In this document: positions 31,367 through 42,300 of the stretch, piece after piece | How the letters are laid out: each line of letters starts with the position of its first letter | Position numbering within the stretch: position 1 is the stretch's first letter | Assembly (NCBI GenBank): GCA_963931865.1 | Contig: OZ007516.1 | Span: 11,954,613 to 12,018,612, forward strand | DNA from: Axinella damicornis | Lineage: Eukaryota > Porifera > Demospongiae > Axinellida > Axinellidae | Direction of reading: 5' to 3' | DNA: 64,000 nucleotides | Program-made: the position numbers and the translations under genes | Notes under the pieces: model-generated | The model's database searches: none | The model's input: the letters and a program-made list of their open reading frames with translations, nothing else | Told to the model about the DNA's origin: nothing

Positions 31367-32018
31367 CTGTGTTGCAGTGCTCTTCAGTTTCTGCACTCCC
31401 TCCTCCAGTCTCTCCATCATGGAGACTAGGGCCGTGTGCTTCTTACCCAACAGGTTCCGGTACAGAGCGATCTGGAGAAGTGAACCAAACATGGCAAGCG
31501 TACGTAGTTGTGGTTTGACACAATCAGAAATGGTGGTGGATACTGGGCCACATAATGTTTGATACAATCAGAAATGGTGGTGGATACTGGGCCACATAAT
31601 GTTATGTAGTATGGATAAACCATGTACATAGACCCATTTCCGTTTCAATATCTGTTTTCATTTCCATCCATCTCTTCCAAGGAATGAGGTTATACAGTGT
31701 TCTCAAATCAAACTACTGAATGCACAGACTTTAATTCACAATACATGATACAGAATATTATAACATGAAAATACCTTATGCATTGTCTAAGCAAAACACT
31801 TGTTGCACAATTATTAGTCTCAATGCAGAAGAATAATGTGAAAATTACGAAAGTATTGGCGGCAATAATCAGCTCCTACTGGCACTCACCAGTTCAAGGA
31901 AGCACTTCGGTGTAGTGTAGTTGTACCTCCTCTCATTGGCCAGGTAGACTTTGCTGCTGGCATTCACACTGCCGTGGACGAACGCCATGAACCGGCTGAT
32001 GGACTGGCACAGCTCAGG
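31367..32018 (-). CDS. axonemal dynein heavy chain, two exons at the stalk base
   Basis: Exon 31890-32018 encodes 43 residues ending [17 protein letters not shown] and exon 31367-31471 encodes 35 residues starting [12 protein letters not shown] and ending [11 protein letters not shown]. They join in phase 0 to give the conserved start of the stalk coiled coil after AAA4 in outer-arm type heavy chains (DNAH9/11/17-like). Both have good acceptors (CCCCAG, CTCCAG). The upstream donor is GTGAGT; the last exon ends at CAG/GCATGT, a GC-AG type donor. Dynein heavy chains are ATP-driven ciliary motors of about 4,500 residues; here only 78 are seen, and neither AAA4 upstream nor the VDDLKAKL continuation downstream was found. 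A transposon fragment lies right after it. It is an orphan fragment or part of a gene with very long introns. Confidence 0.7.
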
Positions 32019-32027
32019 CTGGGGAGG

Positions 32028-32225
32028 GAGGAGGTGGAGGGAGGAGGCAGGGAGGGAGGGAGGGAGGGAGGGAGGGAGGGAGGGAGGGAGGGACGGAGGG
32101 AGGGAGGGAGAGAGGTGGAGGGCCGGGAGGTGGAAGTTGGGAGGAAGGAGGAAGCGAGGGAGGGAGGGAGAGAGGGAGAGAGGGAGGGAGGAAGGAAAAA
32201 GGGAGGGAGGGAGACAGGAAGGAAG
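32028..32225. repeat. GGGA microsatellite
   Basis: GGGAGGGAGG tract immediately upstream (minus strand) of the dynein exon acceptor; on that strand it supplies a long pyrimidine tract. Confidence 0.95.
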
Positions 32226-32329
32226 GGAGTTGAACTTGTAACACTCAGTGTTACTTGTACATATTACTAGTCTTCAGTATCAAGTCGGTTCCAAACTCCA
32301 AACTCGTGTTTGCCTAGAACATCATGTAT

Positions 32330-32870
32330 GTAAGATTCATGTTGGGGACTGGCTTAGATGTCTGGTAATACAGACAGCTACAATGCCCTGATAACATCGT
32401 TGAAAAGAAGTGCATATCCACATTTGGGCCAGCAAAAGGTGATTTTTCACTAAAAACAAGCTCTCCACTCCTGGTGGTGGCAACCATCCTTGGAAGAATA
32501 ATAACTTATTTGATGACTCTGACTGGCCTGCCAAGTAGATGAGGAGCTTGCCTGGCGTACACTAGGAATGGGCTTCCCTGCACTGGCACATCATTCACTC
32601 GTACACTCAACTCGTGTCGACCTTGTGTGTTAGGCTGGTATGAAACCCCATAAATGTCAGGAGTCTTGTGTGCTACACTGAGCTGGGGTGACTGAGCTGT
32701 CCACGAGGGACCTCAGCTCTGCAGTGACCTGCTGTTCAGTGGTACAGGGATCGCCAGCCATGTCCACCAAGTGGACCTTGAAGTGAGCTTGTTGACCAGT
32801 CTCTGCCAGCTCCAAGCCCTGCCCAACCACAGTGCATCTCTGAGGATCCGGCTATAAGGGAGGGAAGAAG
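32330..32870 (-). pseudogene. second TRIM relic: filamin repeat and NHL start
   Basis: The minus strand reads DPQRCTVVGQGLELAETGQQ, FKVHLVDMAGDPCTTEQQVT and ELRSLVDSSVTPAQ. After one frameshift it continues IYGVSYQPNTQGRHELSVRV, VPVQGSPFLVYARQ and GRPVRVI, with ILPRMVATTRSGELVFSE beyond. This is the filamin/ABP280 repeat plus the first NHL blade of a TRIM2/3/71-type protein. The frameshift lies near 32670. An in-frame stop follows RVI. No RING or B-box was found next to it, so it is a fragment on the opposite strand to the relic at 22869. Confidence 0.75.
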
Positions 32871-33177
32871 GATAGGGAGGGAGTAGTCAAGTGACCTCCT
32901 GCATTGCGTACCGACAATCACTATAGTTACCAGCTCATAATGATGAGATGGGTAAAGTGATTGTCTACCATTATCTAGCATACAAAGGAGTGAATTAAAA
33001 CAACACCACTACACAATGTCACATGCTTGTTTAATTTCATCTCAGGCGGATTAGGAAATGGGATCTAAACTAAACAGTGCCACTATACACAATCTCACAT
33101 GAATTTGAAAGGTTTTGTCTGCTAGCACAATCAGCATGGTCGACGTGGTCAAAGCCTTGAGCTACGGTAGGGAAGCT

Positions 33178-33336
33178 CTAGCTTAACTCCCTCACTTTTT
33201 GCTGTTTCCCTCTGTCTCCAGTGAAGGTCAACGCAATCCACACGGAGGCTGCTACAACCAGCAACGTAGTCACAGCATGAGCTAACGGGTTGCTCCACAG
33301 AAACTGCAGAATAACCGAATTTAGCAACACCACCAT
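33178..33336 (-). CDS. 52-residue single-pass membrane microprotein
   Basis: ATG at 33336, stop TAG at 33178-33180, single exon. The sequence starts MVVLLNSVILQFLWSNPLAH, continues with a strongly hydrophobic segment AVTTLLVVAASVWIALTF (about residues 21-38), and ends in a charged tail GDRGKQQKVRELS. A short membrane anchor with a basic tail suggests an endoplasmic reticulum or mitochondrial small membrane protein, but I do not recognise a family. Its start codon faces that of the kinesin across 349 bp, suggesting a shared promoter. A longer N-terminal extension in the same frame has no ATG. The small size makes a chance open frame possible. Confidence 0.45.
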   Translation of the reverse strand: MVVLLNSVILQFLWSNPLAHAVTTLLVVAASVWIALTFTGDRGKQQKVRELS

Positions 33337-33685
33337 GATGGCCTCTCTACCCACCCAACCAGTTTCCAACTGGCGCACACCGCTCAATGAATAACATTAA
33401 ACTTTGACCACGTGCAACACATCCAATCAGCAAGCTTTCAGCTGGCCAACAATATTCAAGTGCCAAAATTTCAAACGTAATGACAACGCTGTTGCAGCGC
33501 AGTGCATGCAGTACTAGTGAGAACCCGTCAACCAAGGAGACACAACAGTTGCAACGTCCAGCTACGGCCTAGGCAAGTAGTCGTGACTAGTCTGGCGAAT
33601 TGAGGGTCACTGTGCTTGTTGCACTCTCACCCGAGGCTCCGTGAACACCCTCCTAGACCGACTCCCAGACTATTGAAGTCGTGTC
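33337..33685. promoter_or_regulatory. candidate bidirectional promoter
   Basis: The 349-bp interval between divergent start codons has no TATA box but contains CCAAT-type words (CCAATCAG near 33423) as in many TATA-less mitotic gene promoters. This is inferred from layout only. Confidence 0.35.
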
Positions 33686-36600
33686 ATGGACGACAAGATC
33701 CAAGTCGGTGTGCGAGTTCGACCTCTCCTGGAAAGGTACACATGTGGGAAGAGGGTATCGCAAGGTAGTAAGTAGGCGGGTTAGGTGTGGGTGTGCTTGC
33801 GATTTGAGAGAGAGAAAACAGAACATTTGAGCCTGGGGCCCTCCAAGCACTGTCAGACCAGAGATATCTATGGTCAGATATTCTAACAACTGAGCCACTG
33901 GCCCTTGACGTCAATGTCTTTTTCAAAGACTTGCGGCAGCAGCAGCGGTAAAGACTTTTCTAAATCAGGAGCTTATGAGCGGCGAAGCCGCGAAGGAGCG
34001 TGTAACTCCGGTTCCGTCCAAATCCTAATTACTTACGTATTTCCGTTTTGGTGACGAAGAGGAAGGCGTCTTCAAACAGTGAGGGGTCCCGGGATCTTCA
34101 AATCTACCACGTTTTTGTCGCAAATAGCTTTCACTGTCACCCGTTCGCTTGGCCATTTCACTGCGGCTAGGTCAAAGGCGCTCCACTGAGCGAGTGTCAA
34201 ACTTCTCACATCGCTACCACAGAACACGTGGGTTTTTATGTCGTCATTATGACGCTAGATTGAAGAACAGGTTTCCATATTTGGAAGTTCGCTAGCTAAT
34301 AATTTGGATTTCGACGGCACTCGGGCATATGCGGTAGTTGCACGCTCCTTCGCGGCTTCGCCGCTCATAAGCTCCTGTCTAAATCCATTGGTAAGGTAAA
34401 GGAGGGTATTTTAGGACATGGCCCCAGCTTTCGCTTTCTAGGAGCAGTTTTTACTGTGCAGCGTCAGTAAGTTCGATGGTAGGGTATGCATGTGCACTTA
34501 CCATAAGCATATAGTTGGAAGAATTGCTAAAGGAGCGAATGCGGGGGCTGTGAAGTGTCATGTCTGGAATTACAATACCGTCCGGAAATCCCCTCCCTTA
34601 CTTCAGTGTAGCCTTGTTCCCAGGCTAGGCTAACTTTAGTGTGGCTAGAGCTACATGTACAAACAGATTGTTGTATGCAGTAATGGCACATTTTCATAAT
34701 TAAGTCTAAATAGAGCCCACCAGAAATTTCTGAGGGGGCTAGCAATCTAAATTTTTTGAAGCCTTAGGGTAGTTAGTAAAGTCTCCAAGTTTGAAGCCTA
34801 AAGTCCTGGGAACAAGGCTATACTAGTACCAAAGTCACAGCTGAGAGTGAATGCCATGAATGAACCATCATTGGCATAACCAACAGTACTTGCACATGCT
34901 GTCATGCCCCCACCCTCTTCCCTACCTTCAGGGAGGCTAGTAAGTCTACCAATTGGGTTGTGTCTGGGAACAGCATCTCCCAGAAGGATCCTCTATCTGG
35001 GTCGCTCATGGGGTCACCCTACCCCTTTGGTGAGTGCTACATGTAGCTTGCACCCTCTGTAATAATTCTACAGTGTTGAGTGGTTTCAGGCATTTTAGTA
35101 AATCAGGTGGGATATACAAAGCTGCTTGAGTGCATTTTGAATATCCCTTGATGCATTTGTCCCCTCACTGTATATGCCCATCTCCCACAACAGTAGTCCC
35201 CAGCTGTATTTCCACGCACACGAATGTCCCATTGTACTCTGAAATGAGCTGTACGCATAGCTATGCCTGTCTCCTACAACAGTAGTCCCTGCATGCAGCT
35301 GTACTTTTATCCACCCACACTAATGGCTAGTGGGTGGCTGAGACTATAGGGTATGTAGTTCCTCTGTGTGGCCATATGACAGGCTCCACGTCTACTTATA
35401 CCCAAGTCACAGCTGAGTAGCAATTATTGCACAGAGGGTTTCAATTGTGTTTGTCCTTGTTCCCATCTCAGCATTTGCGTACATGTACATGTAGGAAGGT
35501 ATGGAAATGACTGTGGCACACATGTACATGTACCGTAGTCGCGCGTTATTAGGCGCATCTCACTTATAGGCGCATGTTCAACTCTCGTCCCAGGTACTCG
35601 CTGTTAAGCGCTGCAGTTTTCTTCCAGAAACTCTGCCATTTTCGATCCTACGGAGTGGAAAAGCTATAATTCTAATTGAAGCGCACTTCCTATTCGAGGA
35701 ATGTAATTATATTCTTTGTTAGGAATGTAATTATTATTATATTTGTTGTTAGGCGCATTTCGCTTATAGGCGCATATTTCCTTCCTGTGGAGTTATAAAC
35801 ACATGCGCCTAATAACGCGCGACTACAGTATATTCATAGTACACATGTCCATTTTCCCTCTGCAGACCATGTGTTTGACAAAAATGTACCCACTGATGTC
35901 ATTTATACCACCCTGGCCGTCCCCATCATACATTCAGTTATGGAAGGCTTCAATGGTAAGCGTGTAGTCTACGTGTGTATAACACACAACCTCATCCATC
36001 TCACTCCATCTACAGTAGGCGCTTTATAAATTTGTGTCACCAAAATAAATTTCCCCAGGCAACGCAGATAACAGATGAAACAATAGAATGCACACAAGGT
36101 GAATTTCTCACCATTCGATGCAAAGTGAACCATCAATATTGATGCAGAATTTAATTAGAGTGATGGAAATTTAGAGCGCCATGGGTACTCCCTCATTATA
36201 GCTAGCAGGAAGGAAGCCAACCAGTGTGCCATATAGTTTTTTAGGGCAGAATAACTGCTAAGGAACAGAACATGTGACGATGCACGACGGCATGGCAAGA
36301 GCACATGATGACATCATCGTCATTGCAATGACGGTGATGTCAACCATATAGTCAGAATCTTTATATGTCATTCCTACGTATGAACATTTACTGTACACCT
36401 ACACCAGTACTATCGTTGCACGTAAAATGTATACATGCAGGAGCCATCTTTGCTTATGGCCAGACGTCTAGTGGCAAGACACACACAATGACTGGCAATC
36501 GAATGCACCCGGGTATTATCCCACTCGCTTTTGACCAACTGTTTACCTACATTGACAAGGTATGTGTTACCTACATTGACAAGGTATGTGTTGATCTATT

Positions 36601-38307
36601 GATATGACACACGTGTTGCCATTGAACTACATGTACGCAATGGATGATCAGGCTTCTGCTTAGCCAGAGCCTCTTGGTTAATGTTGTCAGTGTTCATTTA
36701 GAACATCATTCAAGGGGGGACAAAATCGTAGTGTGGCGGAGTAAGAGGGGAGGTATGAGTTGCCTTGCATACGTACATAACACTTCTATGGGTATCTTTT
36801 ATGGGGGGTAGCAAGGACTCAAGGGGACGGCAATGCCCCCTCCCTCCCCCCTAAATGAAGCCTTGGTTGTTGTGTGATGTGCGTACATTGAAGAGCTGAT
36901 CAAAACAACAATGCAGAATCTGCACAAGTGGACACAAATGTTTACCTAGGGCCACGGTGCCTAGGGCACATTGTTATGTGTATTTTAGATAAACCAGAAG
37001 TTGCACTCGTTATCCTAAGTGACCATGGTGGGCTGACTGTTCATTTTCCCCCAGCATCCCAAGCGTGAGTTTATCATTGCTGTCACGTACATGGAGCTCT
37101 ACAATGAAGTAAGCAGTTATGCAACAACGTTTAATATAAGGGAGTTGGTTGACTTTGTGTTATGGTTGTCATGGTTACCAACGTACACATGTATGTATAT
37201 GTTGCAATTATATTATGTGTACCTGATCATGAGCAAGCTACAGTGGCCATGGAAATGAGTATATTTTAGTGGGAAGTAACATTTCTTCCTGTTTCTGTAC
37301 GTTGTAAAGGCTTGTATGTTGACCACATTCCAGATTTTGAGAGAATTTGGATCATATATTACGTGTCTGCTCTATATAGCCCTGTCTAACAACCCTGATA
37401 TGAAGCGTTCATTGTCTTCTACAGAAACTCACAGACCTTCTGAACCCAGACAACAGAACCCTGAGCATTCAGGAGGCAGATAAAGTGCGTATTCATTGTT
37501 CTGTCCCGACCCCCTCCTGCACAGCTATTGGTCAATCCTTTCCTCCCCACTCACTTCTCTCTTCTTCCCATCACCCCTTGCGTTGGGTCTTCTCTCCCCT
37601 TGATCCTCTCTGCTCCGTTTTGTCCCCTGTCCACTCTCCTTCCCTACTCATTTCCTCTCCCCTCCCTTCCTTCCCATCCCTTTGCTCCTCTCTCTCCCCT
37701 CCCTTCCTTACCATCCCTTTGCTCCTCTCTCTCCCCTCCCTTCCTTACCATCCCTTTGCTCCTCTCTCTCCCCTCCCTTCCTTACCATCCCTTTGCTCCT
37801 CTCTCTCCCCTCACTCTTCTTTTCTTTCTCCTCAGCATAAAGTGTTTGTTAAAGGGCTCACCGAAGTGCCGGTAACTACGGTAGAAGAGATCGGTCACCT
37901 CCTCGTCACCGGGCTAAGTAATTATAACATTTGTGTATGTCCTAGCCTAGTAGAGCTGGCTAGTACAGGGTACATGTACATGTAGGTGTTCGTATGATGT
38001 TTATTGGTATGGTTCTAATGTAGCATCATTCCCAGGCCTCCGCCCAGATTTTATCTCGGAGGCGGAGGCCTGGGAAGGAGGGTAGTTCTCTGATGGATGT
38101 AATTATGTCGTTTCCACTGTATACTCTTATGCTAGACAACAGGTCAATTGGTGAGACCGCCATGAACGAGCAAAGTAGCCGGTCTCATGCAGTCTTTGGC
38201 ATGATGGTTGAGAGCCGATGCAGGGAGGGAGAAGGGGATGATGCCGGCACAGTGAGGATAGCCACTTTGGTGAGTAGGAAGAGGGGAGGGGAGGGGGTTG
38301 TGACTGT

Positions 38308-38343
<36 letters not shown>

Positions 38344-39235
38344 GACTATTTTGTTAATGCAGTTGCTTGTTTCATTAATACCTGTAAACAGACCGTTGGA
38401 GTATCACATTAGTACAGGTGTGCACTAACGGCTGTACTGACTGGTTGTCCCACCCCCAGAACCTGGTGGATCTGGCTGGATCTGAACGTGCAGCTGCGAC
38501 AGGAGCAGAGGGAATTCGATTCAAGGAAGGCACCTGCATCAACAAATCTCTCCTTCAGCTGGGTATAGTGATCTCAAAACTCACAGAAAACTCGAGGTGA
38601 GCTACTTCCCAGGTCTCCCTGCCAGTTTCTGCTTCTTGTTGACATGATAGCATTTGTGATACAATGTAGTAGGCCTGCTGGGACTACAAATGTGGGGTGC
38701 AACGTTTGTGTGAACATGTGACTAACCAAACCTGAATGAATAGATCCCCTAAGTGCTGCAATCTGACTGGATACATTTAGTATTGCTGAACCGTTCTTAC
38801 TACATGTACAGTGTATATCCGTTCAGCATTTTGCTGTGTTGGTTCAGCTTTTCGTGTGAATTATTCCACTCCTTTGGTCGGGCAGTACTGGAGACTGTTT
38901 GTTTCTTGACTCCTGTATTAGCATTCCCTGTGGCCGGGCCAATACTGCCAGAATTGGACGGAACCTGTAGTACCCTCTACTCATGTATAATGCGCGTGTC
39001 CATACGTATTCCAGTTTTGTAACTTCCATATTCCAGTCCTGCAGTATTCACATTCCATTCCTGTCGTGCCTGCATTCCATTTCTGCAGTGCCCACATTCC
39101 ATTCAGGGACTCAAAGTTGACTCGCATCCTTCAATCCTCATTGGGAGGCAATACCAAGACATGCATCATTTGCGCTATCACACCAGCTGAAACTACCGAG
39201 ACTGTGTCCACTCTCAAGGTATGTGAGGGAATTAA

Positions 39236-39268
<33 letters not shown>

Positions 39269-39294
39269 GGGATGGATCGATCAATGAAGATCAA

Positions 39295-39344
<50 letters not shown>

Positions 39345-42300
39345 TTAAATACTTAACTATCTGAGTCTACATGTAATACTATCCCAATGCTGCAGTTTGC
39401 AAGCCGAGCCATGAAAGTGCAAAACAAACCTATTGTAAATGAGGTACGTTATAAACCACCACTTGTAGAAATTGCACGAAGACCCAAAAGGTGGTAAAAG
39501 GAAGTGGTGGGTGTGGTCTCTTGTTTGTGCAGGTGTTGGTTGGAGAGGAGGCCTACAAGAGGAAGCTGAAGATGTATGAGGAAGAAAATGAAGCATTGAG
39601 GAGGAAATTGGAGAAGGTATATACGTGTACAAACCTGTAGTGCTGTCCAGTTCCCACTGAATTCTTACCCACAAGGTGGACTGCATAGTGCTTCAGCCGG
39701 CCACACTCCAATGTGTATAAATTATATACGCTATATATGCAGATGTATTGTGATGCTCTAGTTACATGTAATTTGTCCTCAAGATGGAAGCTTAGTGCTA
39801 CCCATACCAGCTCTGGCCTACATGTGTATGTTCACTACAGGATAGCTCGCCTACTTACATGTAGTACATATATATACATATGTACATTTCCATGTTGCAA
39901 TTGTGTTCCTCTAACACTCTGCAGGGGTTGCCTGAGCAGGAGAAGCAACAAGTAAGCACATGTGCCTTAATAGTAACTTGACCCTCCGCATATTTCAGCC
40001 TACAATGATCACCTGATCCCCACCCCCTCCCCTGCCCCTCCCACATTCACACACACACATGCATCTCATGAACCCTTACACTGGTACAGTTCTCCCTGGC
40101 ACCTCCATCATTCTGTGTTCTCATTCTATGCAGCTCACACAGCAACTCGAACATTCAGAGAAGCAAAAGGTAACCATTCTTTCTCTGGACAGACAACAGA
40201 AGGACAAATAACGATTGCTTTGCACACACACACGTATGGGGTAATACTACACTACAAAGCAATAAAGGATGTGGTGTATCACTTACATGTACATGTACAT
40301 GCAGCGCGCTAGAATTTGGTCAAAAGATGTGAACAACATGCAGGCATCATTTTTGTAAGGGCTTGAACATTTCCTGGCTCCTCCCATAGACGTTTGGGCC
40401 TTGAAACCTAGAAGCCTAGAAGTTGCCTTGAGCATTTTCAAGCCCCTTCCACTAAAGGCATCATGTTTTGAAAAGGGGGTGTGCCTACTTGTGATGTGTA
40501 TATAGGCAGATCATTGCTTCACTGTGATGTTTGTTTTTGCCTGTGTAATGTGTATGTGCTGATGTGCAGGTGCATCTTGAAGCGAGGATCCTTTCCCTGA
40601 AAAATATCATTGTGAAATCCTCGGCCAATATACCTGACAGCATCACAACAGCTCAGGTGTGTGTGTATGTGTGTTAGTACGTGTATATGTACGTGTGACT
40701 GTGTGAGGGAACATTCCTATATATAGTGTGCACCACCATACAAAAATACATACCGTAGTGTACGTATTAAGCGCCCAGGGGTCAGGGTCAATAGAATCCC
40801 GCTGAACAGGGGGGTGGGCGCTAGATGCGTACTCAGACTACTTAGGCATGTAGTATCCGCCCACCCATTCAGCACTGTATAAACAACAAGCGCTGCGGTA
40901 AGCTGTGAATACCAATGACCGGCTATGAATATCTAAGTCCATTTTTCACGCATAGAAATTGATCGCGCGTCTTTAAGGTTACGGGTACCCACGTATACCG
41001 TGCAATAACAGCAACTACATTCATGCACCCATGCCAATTCTTACGCCGCCTAGGAACAAAGTCGGTGCTGGACTCGAACCTATTCAGACCTGCCTACTGC
41101 TTGAAAGACGAACTTCCTGGAGAGGCGTGGCTACTTTGACACTTTGGCCCCTCCCACATACTTGTATAAATTCTGAACACATGCGACAAACCATTCTCGT
41201 TGTGTGCAGAACTGCACCTTCAGCTTCAGGACGCAGCTAGAAGACATGAATGTCTAGTGACAGAGCTATAAATGGACAAGTAATTCCCCGAGCATCTCCG
41301 GCTAGGGATCAAAGTACACTGGGAAAATGGCGCTCAACAACGGGTGAGGCGACGACTTGCCTCTCTAGCAGCGAGAAACAGTCTACTCTGTCTCCCAAAA
41401 CTAGCTCTGTCACTAGATATATGTTATTAGCAGCGATTTAAATGCCTACTTCCACCTGAATTACCTTTTTGGAGACAAACTTTGTCGCATGCGTGGACAT
41501 GTTAACTTCGTGCACAACGGCCTCAGTGTTAACGTGCAGCTGCCTGTATACACGCTAATTAGATTTTACTTCCGGTCAACGGGTACCCGTAACCTTAAGC
41601 TCGCCGTAGTTGACTGTAAATCGGCCTTTTTGAATGCACAACCTCGCCCAGAGGTTAAGAAATGCTGCTCAAAACTTTTGTGATGGGTTGGCCCTTACTA
41701 CACTGCTTTTGGACCCTGTGCAGGAACTTGAGCCAAAACAGGAGGGTGGGCGCTTGATCCGTGGTGGGCGCTTGATACGTACACTACGGTACATACATGT
41801 ACATGTATGCTATATCCCCCTGAGGACAAATATCAGATTTATATAGTTTGTTTCAAGATTCTTCTGAGCTTAGGGGGAGGGAGCAAGCGTTAAACTGTAC
41901 AATAATTTAGTACATGTACTGGGGTCATACGTTGCAGCCTGATACTGTTACAGTAGTGTCTGACTTGCTAACATTTTGCAAACGTTCTCCCATTCCAGAG
42001 ACGTCGGACCATGTGTGCAGCATTTCCCTCTCAGGGTGTGATCTCTGCTACTATGCCCAAGCCCCTCTCTGCTCTGATGCAGGCCACCCCTGTTGCTAAG
42101 CGCCGGGTCACATTTGCATCCAGTCCATTTACCACCCATTTTGACCATAACTCCTTCATCGATCATCTGAACTTGCAAGTTCGTATATTCGAGTTGCAAA
42201 TGCAAATGCATATGTATAGCCAAGATGGAGTTTAGCCTTGTTCCCAGTCCTTTGGCAACCAATGGCCTAACCTGAGTTGACTTTTCAATTTTTGCAACGG

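Noticed and set aside
39105..39115. Acceptor TTCCATTCAG for kinesin exon 10
   Set aside because: It would delete the conserved H-I-P-F before RDSKLTRIL; the acceptor TTTCTGCAG at 39088 restores it in phase.
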